A DNA stretch of 64,000 nt from the NCBI RefSeq assembly GCF_023703775.1, contig NZ_CP098514.1:62001-126000 (forward strand). Reading direction: 5' to 3'. How positions within the stretch are numbered: the first letter of the stretch is position 1; each line of letters begins with the position of its first letter. The position numbers and the translations under genes are program-made. A model generated the notes under the pieces. It was not told the DNA's origin. It did no database searches and saw only the letters and a program-made list of their open reading frames with translations. Source of the stretch: Haloplanus sp. GDY1. Lineage in GTDB: Archaea; Halobacteriota; Halobacteria; Halobacteriales; Haloferacaceae. This document shows, piece by piece, positions 1 through 7,909 of the stretch.

Positions 1-807
1 GGCACCGGCAGCGGCGCGGGGGCCGTCCTCGTCGAGCGGCTCCAGGAGCTGTACGACAAACCGGTGTACGTCCTCGGTGTCCTTCCGGCCGCGAAGGCGC
101 CCGACCGCGCGGCGCTGAACGCCGCCCGGTCGCTCAGGTCCATCGTCCCGGCGGCCGACAGCGTCATCCTGTTCGACAACGACCGCTGGCTCGACCCCGA
201 CGCCGCCGACGTCGACGAGGAGTACGAACGGGCGAACCGCGAACTGGCCGGCCGGATCGTTTCGCTGTTTGCCAGGGAGGAGTCCGACCCCGACTCCATC
301 GGGGCGAACACGATGGACTCCAGCGACATCATCCGTACGCTCTCGCCGGGCGGGGTCACCTCGGTCGGCTACGCCGAGACCGATCTCGACGACGGCGGCG
401 GATTTCTGTCGTGGGTCCTCTCGCTCCTCCCCGGCGACCGGGGCGACGAGGAGTCGGACGACCGGACCGACGCCGGGAAGATTCAGGGGCTCGTCCGACA
501 GGCGCTCAACTCGCGGCTGACGCTGCCGTGCGAGGTGTCAAGCGCCGAGCGAGTGCTCGTCGTGCTGTCCGGCCCGCCGGAGGAACTCTCCCGGCGTGGC
601 TTCGAGAGCGCCCGCCAGTGGCTCGAAGAGGAGACGGAGACGGTCGAGGTGCTCGCCGGCGACGACCCGCGGACGGGCTCCTCGACCGTCTCGGCGGTCG
701 TGTTGCTGTCCAACGTCACCGAGGTCCCGCGGATCGACGCGATGCAACGGCAGGCCGTCGAGTACGAACGCAGTCGGACCGTCCAGGCGGCCGACGAGTC
801 GGACTGA
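1..807 (+). CDS. cetZ: CetZ tubulin-like cytoskeletal protein (C-terminal part; 5' end outside window)
   Basis: The reading frame is open from base 1 and gives about 268 residues. It begins inside the tubulin/FtsZ nucleotide-binding loop (GTGSGAGAVLVERL), so roughly the first 100-120 residues lie upstream. Further CetZ-like blocks follow: FDNDRWLD, a SSDIIRTL-GGVTSVGYA segment, SRLTLPCEV, VLVVLSGPP and VPRIDAMQ near the end. Proteins of the CetZ family are GTP-binding filament formers that control cell shape and motility in haloarchaea. Compared with CetZ1-type proteins, the acidic segment after the GGG loop (about residues 130-155) is short and the C-terminal tail is brief, so this may be one of the minor CetZ paralogues rather than CetZ1. 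The gene converges on the membrane-protein gene that ends at 824. Confidence 0.85.
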   Translation, partial: GTGSGAGAVLVERLQELYDKPVYVLGVLPAAKAPDRAALNAARSLRSIVPAADSVILFDNDRWLDPDAADVDEEYERANRELAGRIVSLFAREESDPDSIGANTMDSSDIIRTLSPGGVTSVGYAETDLDDGGGFLSWVLSLLPGDRGDEESDDRTDAGKIQGLVRQALNSRLTLPCEVSSAERVLVVLSGPPEELSRRGFESARQWLEEETETVEVLAGDDPRTGSSTVSAVVLLSNVTEVPRIDAMQRQAVEYERSRTVQAADESD

Positions 808-823
808 CCGCTCCCCGCCGGAC

Positions 824-1567
824 TCACCTGCGCCCGTCCCCGTCGTTGCGGGGGCGAACCGCGTTCGCGAACGCGACGAGAAGGCCCAGCCCCCACCCGA
901 TGGGGACGGCGAGTCCGGCCCACATTCCCACGAACGCGATCCCGGAGAGGTTGAACTCCCGCCGGAGGACGGCGTTGAGGTTACCGACCGCCAGGACGTT
1001 GTCGAGGAGCCACGCGGCCAGTGACGTACTCCGCGGCAGGATGACCTCGCCCAGCGTGGGCGAGAAGAGCGCGGCCGTCACCGGGGGCAGACAGATCGCC
1101 GCGACGACGAACGGGTACGCGGCGGCGAGGGTCAGGCGCCGACCGCCGACGCTGGCGGTCCCCCACGCGAGCGCGGTGGACCCCGTCGCGACCACGCTCG
1201 CCGTGAGGACGGCCTTGAACCCCGAGGCCGGAAACCGGCCCCACGCGAGCGCCGTCAGCGCGCTCCAGGCGACGGCCACGACGGCGACGAGCGCGACCAG
1301 TCCCAGCCCGGTCGCGATGCGGTTGAGCTGTCGGGTCACGTACCGGGCCCAGAACCCGGCGACCGCGAACGGGTACGCGGCGACGATCAACACGGCTCCC
1401 AGCCCGCTCCAGGTCCAGAACGCGAGCCGGTCCCGGGTCGTCTGGGGTTGCCAGCGACCCCGAACCGGATGCCCGTCCGAGTCGGCCGAGAACAGAACCT
1501 GTCGCCAAGCGGTCAGTAACCGTATGAAGTCGGCTTTGATGGCCGTGACGAGTTGGGAGTCCGTCAT
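824..1567 (-). CDS. Uncharacterised multi-pass membrane protein
   Basis: A 247-residue protein with about five hydrophobic segments, near residues 50-70, 88-110, 118-140, 148-168 and 210-233. The N-terminus is soluble (MTDSQLVTAIKADF...) and the C-terminus is short and basic (NAVRPRNDGDGRR). The general plan resembles Yip1-like or other small archaeal membrane families, but I see no diagnostic motif and assign no function. The gene converges on cetZ, 16 nt from its stop, and the UspA gene upstream reads the same way. Being an open frame with haloarchaeal codon use and clear membrane periodicity supports a real gene. Confidence 0.7.
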   Translation of the reverse strand: MTDSQLVTAIKADFIRLLTAWRQVLFSADSDGHPVRGRWQPQTTRDRLAFWTWSGLGAVLIVAAYPFAVAGFWARYVTRQLNRIATGLGLVALVAVVAVAWSALTALAWGRFPASGFKAVLTASVVATGSTALAWGTASVGGRRLTLAAAYPFVVAAICLPPVTAALFSPTLGEVILPRSTSLAAWLLDNVLAVGNLNAVLRREFNLSGIAFVGMWAGLAVPIGWGLGLLVAFANAVRPRNDGDGRR

Positions 1568-1636
1568 CGGGTCACGCTACTCGATAGGGGCCGTTAACAG
1601 TTTTCGCTCGGACGCGGTCGTTCGCCGGAACGTTAC

Positions 1637-2083
1637 TCACGCGACGTCCGTCTTGACGACCACCACCGGTTCGTCGGCCAGTCGGACCACGCGGTCGGTG
1701 ACGGAGCCCAGCAGACTCCGGTACGCCTCGGGGTGGCGACGCGTCCCGAGGACGATCAGGTCGACCCCTTCCTCGTCGGCGTAGTCGACGATCTCCTCGT
1801 GGGGACGGCCGTGACGCAGCGCTTCGACGACCTCGACGCCGCGGTCGGCGGCCCGGGTCGTCACCGCCGACAGCGCCTCCTCGCCCACCTCCTCCAGCCC
1901 GTGTTCCGGCCCCTCGCGTTCGTCGACGTATTCGTCACCGCTGTACGCCGAGTAGACGTCGCTGTCGACGACGTAGAGCGCGTGCAGCATGGCGTCGTGG
2001 AGGTCGGCCAACCCGATGGCGTGGGCCGTCGCGTCGTCCGAGGCGACCGTTCCGTCCGTGGCGAGCAGGATGCGCTCGTACAT
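1637..2083 (-). CDS. Universal stress protein (UspA family)
   Basis: This 148-residue protein starts MYERILLATDGTVASDDA, the usual beta1-alpha1 start of UspA proteins with the conserved Asp. It continues with a VDLIVLGTRR segment and a later GS pair (SLLGSVTDRVV), then ends in PVVVVKTDVA. Together these correspond to the G-x2-G-x9-G(S/T) nucleotide-binding loop region, although the spacing is not the canonical one. UspA proteins bind ATP or AMP and are linked to stress survival; haloarchaea carry many paralogues. It stands alone, divergent from folD, with about 105 nt between the two starts. Confidence 0.9.
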   Translation of the reverse strand: MYERILLATDGTVASDDATAHAIGLADLHDAMLHALYVVDSDVYSAYSGDEYVDEREGPEHGLEEVGEEALSAVTTRAADRGVEVVEALRHGRPHEEIVDYADEEGVDLIVLGTRRHPEAYRSLLGSVTDRVVRLADEPVVVVKTDVA

Positions 2084-2188
2084 GGTCGGGGCTTCGGCGG
2101 CCGGCGTGAAAAGCCCCCACCGTGACTCCCACGGGGCGATACTGCGTCAAGCGGAGGCTTGAAGACCACACGCGGTCCCGGTTCGGAC

Positions 2189-3076
2189 GTGACTCACGTT
2201 ATCGACGGCGACGCGGTAGCGGCGGACGTCCGCGACGGCCTCTCGGATGCCATCGGCACGCTCGACGACGCAGGCGTCACGCCGACGCTCGCCACCGTCC
2301 TCATGAGCGACGACCCAGCCAGCGAGACGTACGTCTCGATGAAACAGCAGGACTGCGCGGAGGTGGGTATCGAGGCCCGGGACGTGGAACTCGATCCCGA
2401 GGCGCCCGCCGAGGAACTGTTCGGGACGGTCGACGACCTGAACGCCGACCCGGACGTGAACGGCATCCTCGTCCAGATGCCGGTCCCGGACCACATCGAG
2501 GACCGGGACGTGATCCGCGCCATCGACCCCGCGAAGGACGTGGACGGCTTCCACCCCGAGAACGTCGGCCGACTGGTCGCCGGCGACCCCGTGTTCAAGC
2601 CCTGCACCCCGCACGGCGTCCTCAAACTCCTCGACGCCGCGGACGTGGCGACGGAGGGCGCCGACGTGACTATCGTCGGTCGGTCGAACATCGTCGGCAA
2701 ACCCCTCGCCAACCTCCTCGTCCAGAAGGCCGACTACGGCAACGCGACGGTGACGGTCTGTCACTCCCGGACCGACGACCTGGCCGAGAAGACCCGGCGC
2801 GCGGACGTGGTGATCGCCGCGGTCGGCGTGCCCGAACTCGTCGACGGGTCGATGCTCTCGGACGGAACGGTCGTGATCGACGTGGGCGTCAACCGCGTCG
2901 AACGCGACGGCGAGTCGACGCTGGTCGGGGACGTGGAGTTCGAGAGCGCGAAGGCGACGGCGCGGGCCATCACGCCCGTCCCCGGCGGCGTCGGACCGAT
3001 GACGCGGGCGATGCTCCTCTACAACACGGTCAAGGCGACGAGCCGGCAGGCCGACGTGCCGGTCTCCCTCCCCTAG
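2189..3076 (+). CDS. folD: Bifunctional methylenetetrahydrofolate dehydrogenase/cyclohydrolase
   Basis: FolD interconverts 5,10-methylene-, methenyl- and 10-formyl-tetrahydrofolate in one-carbon metabolism. The 295-residue protein has the catalytic region YVSMKQQDCAEVGI with the active-site Lys, the GILVQMPVPDHI substrate segment, the NADP-binding GRSNIVGKPLANLL motif and the family signature ITPVPGGVGPMT. I chose the GTG at 2189 (MTHVIDGDAVAADV) because it matches the usual family start. The frame is open 30 nt further upstream, but that stretch is poorly protein-like. A weak AT-rich box (GCTTGAAG, 2156-2163) lies about 26 nt upstream, which fits a leaderless transcript. The stop overlaps that of the convergent zinc-ribbon gene. 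Confidence 0.93.
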   Translation: MTHVIDGDAVAADVRDGLSDAIGTLDDAGVTPTLATVLMSDDPASETYVSMKQQDCAEVGIEARDVELDPEAPAEELFGTVDDLNADPDVNGILVQMPVPDHIEDRDVIRAIDPAKDVDGFHPENVGRLVAGDPVFKPCTPHGVLKLLDAADVATEGADVTIVGRSNIVGKPLANLLVQKADYGNATVTVCHSRTDDLAEKTRRADVVIAAVGVPELVDGSMLSDGTVVIDVGVNRVERDGESTLVGDVEFESAKATARAITPVPGGVGPMTRAMLLYNTVKATSRQADVPVSLP

Positions 3077-3774
3077 TCCAGCCGGTTGCGGGCGGACGCG
3101 AGCGCCGACTCGTCGCCCTCGATCAGGTAGGAACCCACCTCGCGGGCCGCCCGGACCAGCGACTCGGCCTCGGACGGCGACACGTCGCCCTGGAGCGCCT
3201 CCACTCGCTTGCACCGTTCGCGGACCGTCCCGAGGGTCCGGCGGGCCTCGGCGTCGGGGTGTTCGTCCAGCCACGAGAGCAGGTCGCGGCGGTACGCGTC
3301 GACGGCCTTCGCGTCGCCGAGGCCGCGGGCCGCCGCCAGCCGTTCGGGGACCGCCGCCGGCCCGGGTCGCTCCCCCCGATCCGCGTCCCGGAGGAGGGCG
3401 AGGAGGTAGGTGTACTCCGCGTCGGTCGGGTCGCGGAGGCGGTCGAACGCGTCGACGACCTGCAGGAGTTCGGCCGCGGCGACGACGGATTCGTCGAGGG
3501 GGCGGAGTTCGCCGCCGTCGACGAAGCCGCGCCGCCGGAGGTAGCTCCGCAGGTCGCTCTTGCAGTCGTCGACGGCGTCGGCGAGTTCGTCGTCGGCCGC
3601 GGCGTTCCGGTAGGGCGTCAGGTCGAGCGTCGCCGGGGCGTCCGTGTGGAGGGTGCGGTCGTCGACGCCGACGCTCCGGAGGCTCCCGCAGTCCGGGCAC
3701 GACACGCTCCCCGTCTCGTAGTACGACCACCGGCAGCCGCAGTCCTGACACTCCCGTCGGCCGCGAATCTCCAT
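3073..3774 (-). CDS. Zinc-ribbon haloarchaeal protein of unknown function
   Basis: The 233-residue product begins MEIRGRRECQDCGCRWSYYE and then has SVSCPDCGSL. The two CxxC pairs (near residues 9-12 and 26-29) form a zinc ribbon. The rest is a helical acidic domain with no motif I recognise. The ATG at 3774 is preferred over an upstream start at 3849 because the zinc ribbon normally sits at the very N-terminus of such proteins. It reads convergently with folD and their stop codons overlap. The family seems restricted to haloarchaea. The zinc ribbon suggests nucleic-acid or protein contact, but that is inference. Confidence 0.75.
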   Translation of the reverse strand: MEIRGRRECQDCGCRWSYYETGSVSCPDCGSLRSVGVDDRTLHTDAPATLDLTPYRNAAADDELADAVDDCKSDLRSYLRRRGFVDGGELRPLDESVVAAAELLQVVDAFDRLRDPTDAEYTYLLALLRDADRGERPGPAAVPERLAAARGLGDAKAVDAYRRDLLSWLDEHPDAEARRTLGTVRERCKRVEALQGDVSPSEAESLVRAAREVGSYLIEGDESALASARNRLD

Positions 3775-3857
3775 GGGTCGCGTTCGCCCGGCGGCGACAA
3801 AAGGTCGGCGTTCCGCCGGACCGAGGATACAGGTAGCCGGAACCACCACGTGACGCC

Positions 3858-4004
3858 ATGCGAGACGAACGCGACGTCCGCGAGCAGTACGAGTTCCTCG
3901 CCGAACAGCTCGCGGACGAGGAGATGCGACACGAGGGCGTCAGACAGCTGTTCACTCACTACAAGCGAGCGCTCGGCTGGGTGTTGGAGGAGGAACACAT
4001 GTAG
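3858..4004 (+). CDS. Small acidic protein, 48 residues
   Basis: A short open frame starts with ATG 15 nt past the CACGTGAC sequence near 3847 and ends with TAG at 4002-4004. The product starts MRDERDVREQYEFLAEQ and ends ALGWVLEEEHM. It is charged and helical, with the codon use of the neighbouring genes. It sits divergent from the zinc-ribbon gene (83 nt between starts) and just upstream of the small-RNA candidate. I do not recognise its family. The composition and clean position between other features make it likely to be expressed, but at 48 residues chance cannot be excluded. Confidence 0.55.
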   Translation: MRDERDVREQYEFLAEQLADEEMRHEGVRQLFTHYKRALGWVLEEEHM

Positions 4005-4018
4005 CGACGAGGCGGTAG

Positions 4019-4026
4019 TTTTATAC
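4019..4026 (+). promoter_or_regulatory. TATA box for the small-RNA candidate
   Basis: TTTTATAC is an archaeal-type TATA element in otherwise GC-rich sequence. It is placed so that transcription would begin near 4046-4050, exactly at the base of the first hairpin of the candidate RNA. No start codon with a long open frame follows on this strand before the convergent permease gene. Confidence 0.55.
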
Positions 4027-4045
4027 TATCGGACTCCGGATTGTC

Positions 4046-4140
4046 AGGTGACGCTTCGTCTGGAGGGCCGAAGCGTCAGCGGGGACCAATTCAGGGCGGC
4101 AAGCTTCCACGCGATTTTCGCGTGGCTTGCTTTCCTTTTG
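4046..4140 (+). ncRNA. Candidate structured small RNA with terminator-like 3' end
   Basis: Just after the TATA element is a two-hairpin sequence of about 95 nt. Hairpin 1 has perfect 10-bp arms (4049-4058 and 4069-4078, arms TGACGCTTCG/CGAAGCGTCA) around a 10-nt loop. Hairpin 2 pairs CCACGCG (4107-4113) with CGCGTGG (4119-4125) over a 5-nt loop, and GCAAG (4099-4103) with CTTGC (4126-4130) outside a 3-nt bulge. The pyrimidine run TTTCCTTTT (4131-4139) follows directly. Promoter, compact fold and T-rich end together look like an independent small RNA gene. The main alternatives are a 3' UTR and terminator of the 48-residue gene, or a terminator shared with the convergent permease gene. Confidence 0.45.
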
Positions 4141-4166
4141 TACCAATTCGACGAGCCCCGCGTCCG

Positions 4167-5321
4167 TCAGTCCTGCGGGGCGGCGTCCTCGGCCTCGCCG
4201 GTATCGACGTCGGCCAGGCTCCCCGGATCGACCGCGTACGGCTGGATGGGCTTTGCCCCCAGGAGTTCGGGCAACACCAGTCGGGCGAAGTGCACGACCA
4301 ACACGAGGAGCATGGGCGCGAGGAAGATGCCGTACCAGCCGAAAAGCAGGGGGCCGAAGGTGTAGGCGATCATCAGGCTCCCGACGTGGAGGCTCCGCCC
4401 CGAGACGTACGGTCGGAGGACGAGGTCCGGGATGGTGTCGACGACGACGAACGAGACCAGCGCGAAGACGGCGACGAACCAGAGGCCGGTCGGATCGGTC
4501 AGCAGTCCGATCCCGGCGAGGTAGAGCGCGACGGGGACGTAGACGAGTTTCATGCCGACGATGGGGATCAGGCTCGCGACGCCGGCGAGCAGTCCGACCA
4601 GCGGGGCCGCGGGGATCCGGAGTCCCGCCGGCGCGTAGACGTTCAGGATCGAGTACGCCAGCACGCCGATGCTCCCCGTCAGCACCGCGTTGAGGATGTT
4701 GCCGAAGAAGATGCCCTTGAAGTCGCGGTCGACGGCGCGGCCGTAGGCCTCCAGGATCCCCCGGTCGTCGCCGAACCGCGCGAGCGCCCACCGGGAGAGT
4801 CGGCCGCCGTCCCGGAGCAGGTAGAACGCCAGCGCCAGCATCACGAACAGGTGGACGGCGCCGACGCCGACGAACGCCACGGTGTCGGCGGCCGACCCCA
4901 GCGACGAGAACAGCGACTGCAGGCGCTCGACGGAGAGGTACTGCTCCGGGTCGAGGGAGATGAGCGTCGCCGGATCGGCGATCCGAGCCAGCGTCTCCTG
5001 ATCGAGTAGTGGCCACCGCGCCGGGTCGAACGCGCCCGAGTTGACGTACTTCAGGAGTTCGTTGAGCGCGATGCTGAGGGCGTAGACCACCAACAGGAGC
5101 GCGGGGAGCGCGAGCGCGAACAGCGAGATGGCGGCCGCGAGGCTCGGCGGGCGGATCACCCGACGCAGGCGCCGGTAGATCGGCCGGGTGGCGTAGTAGA
5201 TGAACACGCCGAAGACGAACGTGCCGACGAAGGAGTAGACGACGTACAGCAGCGCCGCCCCGAGTGTGAACCCCAGGCTCCACCACCCGAGCCGAAACCG
5301 GGAGAGCCGGAACTCCGACAT
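4167..5321 (-). CDS. AI-2E family transporter (permease)
   Basis: The 384-residue membrane protein has about eight hydrophobic helices, starting with a pair near residues 15-50 and another pair near 55-85. A large polar loop follows (about 95-150, containing PATLISLDPEQYLSVERLQ), then the C-terminal helices, including GLLAGVASLIPIVGMKLVYVP and LLFGWYGIFLAPMLLVLVVH. Order and length match the AI-2E/PerM family, whose members export small molecules or act as Na+/H+ antiporters; the substrate cannot be told from sequence. It ends in an acidic tail. FEN1 upstream reads in the same direction with about 50 nt between. Confidence 0.85.
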   Translation of the reverse strand: MSEFRLSRFRLGWWSLGFTLGAALLYVVYSFVGTFVFGVFIYYATRPIYRRLRRVIRPPSLAAAISLFALALPALLLVVYALSIALNELLKYVNSGAFDPARWPLLDQETLARIADPATLISLDPEQYLSVERLQSLFSSLGSAADTVAFVGVGAVHLFVMLALAFYLLRDGGRLSRWALARFGDDRGILEAYGRAVDRDFKGIFFGNILNAVLTGSIGVLAYSILNVYAPAGLRIPAAPLVGLLAGVASLIPIVGMKLVYVPVALYLAGIGLLTDPTGLWFVAVFALVSFVVVDTIPDLVLRPYVSGRSLHVGSLMIAYTFGPLLFGWYGIFLAPMLLVLVVHFARLVLPELLGAKPIQPYAVDPGSLADVDTGEAEDAAPQD

Positions 5322-5372
5322 GGTGACGACCCTCGTGGGCCGGAGAGAAAAATCCCCCTGCGGAGCGCCCCG

Positions 5373-6353
5373 TCAGGTCCAGCGATCCAGCCCCGTCTGC
5401 ACCAGCGACTCCTCGATCCGGTCGAACCCGCGTTCCACCTCGTCGGCGTCAACCTCCCACTCCTCGGTCACGTACTCGCGCGCGGCGGCCACGTCGGGAT
5501 CGAGGTCCAGGTCCAGGTCGTAGTCGTCGGTGACGGGCGGGTTCCGGAAGAGGGCTCGCACCCGGTCGGCGTTTTCCACCCGCCAGCCCTCGGCGTCGAG
5601 GGCGGCCCACAGGTCGCCGTGGTCCCGGATCGCCCGGAGCGCCGTCTTCGGGCCGACGCCGTCGACGCCGGGGTTGAAGTCCGTGCCACAGAGGATCGCC
5701 ACGTCGATGAGCGCCTCCCACGTGATCCCGTGGCGGTCGAGGGTCGTGTCCAGGTCCATCAGCTCCGGGGTGCCCTTGCTCGTCAGCTGGCGGAGGGTCA
5801 GCGGCGCGCCGAACAGCAGGGTGTCGTAGTCCTCGCTGCCCGCGTAGTCGGCGTCGCCCCGGCGGGCCATGTGGGCCGCCTGTGCCTCCCCCTCGGCGGG
5901 CGCCTCGACGACGGGCACGTCGAGCAGCGCCAGCAGTTCGCGCGTCGTCTCCAGGATCACGTCGGTGAGCCGCTGGGTTCGGGCGTCGAGGCGGGCCGCC
6001 TCCACGGCGTCGCCGCGCGCCTCGGCCTCGGCCCGCCGCTCCTCGGCGCGCTCCCGTCGCTCGCGCCGTTCGGCCACCTCGTCGTCCTTCAGATCGGTGA
6101 CGCCGCCGTCGAAGACGAAGACGGGCGTCAGGTCGTGTTCGAAGAACTTGGGGAGCCCCTGGACGACGCCGACGAGGTTCGCCACCTCCTCGCCCGCGGC
6201 GGTGGTGTAGACGTCGTCGCTCGTCCACTTGACCGTCGTCGTGAGGTAGCGATACAGCCAGTTGTGCGCGTCGACGGCGACGACGCTGTCGGCCACCTCG
6301 TCCCAGGAGACGTCCGAGAGGGCGGCGAGTTGCCTGAGGTCTGCGTTGCCCAT
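5373..6353 (-). CDS. fen: Flap endonuclease 1
   Basis: FEN1 removes 5' flaps during Okazaki fragment maturation and base excision repair. This 326-residue protein has the N-terminal MGNADLRQL start with [14 protein letters not shown] (metal Asp) and the FVFDGG segment. The internal [15 protein letters not shown] block carries catalytic acidic residues, [10 protein letters not shown] the next metal Asp pair, and [17 protein letters not shown] the helix-hairpin-helix. The C-terminal end [11 protein letters not shown] resembles a PCNA-binding PIP box (Q-x-x-L-x-x-W). The ATG at 6353 is chosen over a GTG 6 nt upstream because FEN1 proteins begin MGNADLR. Domain order and length are normal for the archaeal enzyme. 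Confidence 0.93.
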   Translation of the reverse strand: MGNADLRQLAALSDVSWDEVADSVVAVDAHNWLYRYLTTTVKWTSDDVYTTAAGEEVANLVGVVQGLPKFFEHDLTPVFVFDGGVTDLKDDEVAERRERRERAEERRAEAEARGDAVEAARLDARTQRLTDVILETTRELLALLDVPVVEAPAEGEAQAAHMARRGDADYAGSEDYDTLLFGAPLTLRQLTSKGTPELMDLDTTLDRHGITWEALIDVAILCGTDFNPGVDGVGPKTALRAIRDHGDLWAALDAEGWRVENADRVRALFRNPPVTDDYDLDLDLDPDVAAAREYVTEEWEVDADEVERGFDRIEESLVQTGLDRWT

Positions 6354-6443
6354 CGGCACCCGGTACGCGGGCGCGGGCTTTCAACGTCCGGGTTCGGTCC
6401 CCGGCCCAACATGTATCCGTCCGGAACGACGAGGCACGACCCC

Positions 6444-6731
6444 ATGATTCTTCGACCCTCCGACACCCGTGAGCTGTTCGCTCGGAAGTGCGACTTCCCG
6501 GCCGAGGAGGCGGCCGTCGTCGACGCCGTCGGCGACGTCGGCATCGACTCCCCGAACGGCGAGACGACCGACGTCCGCACGGTTCTGGAGCGGAGTTCGG
6601 CGACGAGATACGCGTCCGCGGCCGACCTCCACAGCACCGTGATGGCGAACCTGCCGGCGGATCACGTCGGCCGCAAGCGCTACGACGACCGGTCGCGGAC
6701 GGCGGTTCGAACCACCGAACTCTCGGTGTGA
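6444..6731 (+). CDS. DUF5789 family small protein
   Basis: The 95-residue product (MILRPSDTRELFARK...) has the layout of the haloarchaeal DUF5789 family. A hydrophobic-poor N-terminal half carries FPAEEAAVVDAVGD, a GETTDVRTVLERS strand-helix segment follows, and the conserved C-terminal block VGRKRYDDRSR closes it. Function is unknown; the family is small, soluble and often near chromatin or stress genes. The ATG at 6444 follows a clean gap after the divergent FEN1 start. The frame is also open far upstream over the fen gene, but that part is antisense shadow. Confidence 0.75.
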   Translation: MILRPSDTRELFARKCDFPAEEAAVVDAVGDVGIDSPNGETTDVRTVLERSSATRYASAADLHSTVMANLPADHVGRKRYDDRSRTAVRTTELSV

Positions 6732-6766
6732 CGGGCGACCGCGGCAAAACTCGGCACACGTCACCC

Positions 6767-7072
6767 ATGTCACAGCAACCCACGTTCACGACCTACGTCG
6801 CGCTCATCGACGTCGCGGACCCGAACGTCCAGAACATGCAGGAGCTGGCGTCCGTCTGGGGGGACATCACCCGGGAGTTCGACCGCATCGGTGCGTCCAT
6901 CGAGGACGCGTACGCGGCGCTCGGCGAACACGACTTCCTCGTGATCTTCGATGGGTCGGGCACCGAGACGGCGTTCCAGGCCGACGTCATCCTCGAACGA
7001 CACGGGCTGGACGTCCAGACCATGGAGGTCGTCGACACGGAGACGTTCTCGGAACTCGTGACCGACCTGTGA
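6767..7072 (+). CDS. GYD domain protein
   Basis: The 101-residue protein starts MSQQPTFTTYVALIDVAD and has the ferredoxin-like alpha/beta pattern of the GYD family. That includes a NMQELASVWGDITREFDRIG helix, the EDAYAALGEHDFLVIFDG strand that corresponds to the family's G-x-x-D-x-V motif, and an ETAFQADVILERHG helix. Members are small oligomeric proteins of unsettled function. It follows the DUF5789 gene by 35 nt in the same direction, so the two may be cotranscribed. The ATG at 6767 is chosen because upstream sequence in frame overlaps the DUF5789 gene. Confidence 0.8.
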   Translation: MSQQPTFTTYVALIDVADPNVQNMQELASVWGDITREFDRIGASIEDAYAALGEHDFLVIFDGSGTETAFQADVILERHGLDVQTMEVVDTETFSELVTDL

Positions 7073-7111
7073 GGGTCGCGAGGGCCGGCGCGCCGGGTGG
7101 ACGCCCCCGTC

Positions 7112-7897
7112 TCACGACAGGGCGACGAACAGGAGGGCGACGCTCCCGAGGCCGGCGACGACGCCGACCCCCCGCGCCAGCCGGTCACCCCATCCCACCG
7201 TCCGCTCCAGCGAGAGCACCACGGTGAGGCCGGCCATCCAGAGGAGGTTCATCGAGCCGACGACGACCATGACGGCAAAGAGCGCCCAGCAACAGCCGAC
7301 GCAGAAGACGGCGAACCTGAGGCTCATCGCGGCCGCGCCGCGGACCCCCGGTTCGTGGTACTCCATCAGGAAGCCGAGAGGCGTCCGACAGTACTTCAGA
7401 CACCGGTGCTTGTACGGCGAGAGCTGGTAGGCCGAGAGGACGGCGAGGGTCCCCCCGAACAGGAGCGCCCCGCGCTCGCTGGCGACCGTCGCTATCGGGA
7501 GGACGGCGTTCACGGCGAGCGGCACCACCCCGGTCAGCGTCCACACGAGCGCGTACGTCCCCATGAAGGCGCCGACGCGTGCGGCCTTCCCCCCGGTCGT
7601 CGTCCCGTCGAGCGTCTTGTAGTACAGCCGAAACAGCGGCACCGACGAAGGGTACATCATCGCGACCATCATCACGCCCCACATGAACAGATAGAGGCCG
7701 ACGCCGACGGGACCGTTCGAGAGCGCCATCGCCTCCGGCGCTCCGGGGTCGGACATCCGCAGTCCCGGCACCGACCCCGGCATCGGGAGCCACCGCCCCA
7801 CGAGGCTCAGCCACGCGAGGAGGGCGATACCGTAGGTGACGAGCGCGACGACGGGGACCCGGCGGGGGACGAACCGCCCCGGAGTGGCGCGTGCCAT
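7112..7897 (-). CDS. DUF2182 integral membrane protein
   Basis: A 261-residue multi-pass protein with the DUF2182 family traits. A long loop follows helix 1, then MWGVMMVAMMYPSSVPLFRLYY (a Met-rich helix), YKHRCLKYCRTP with a Cys pair, and FAVFCVGCCWALFAVMVVVG. The family is described as predicted metal-binding membrane proteins. The Cys, His and Met clusters fit copper or another soft metal, but this is inference. It directly follows the DUF1326 gene on the same strand (12 nt between), the usual partnership of these two families, so they probably act together. Confidence 0.85.
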   Translation of the reverse strand: MARATPGRFVPRRVPVVALVTYGIALLAWLSLVGRWLPMPGSVPGLRMSDPGAPEAMALSNGPVGVGLYLFMWGVMMVAMMYPSSVPLFRLYYKTLDGTTTGGKAARVGAFMGTYALVWTLTGVVPLAVNAVLPIATVASERGALLFGGTLAVLSAYQLSPYKHRCLKYCRTPLGFLMEYHEPGVRGAAAMSLRFAVFCVGCCWALFAVMVVVGSMNLLWMAGLTVVLSLERTVGWGDRLARGVGVVAGLGSVALLFVALS

Positions 7898-7909
7898 GGG
7901 CCGTCGACG

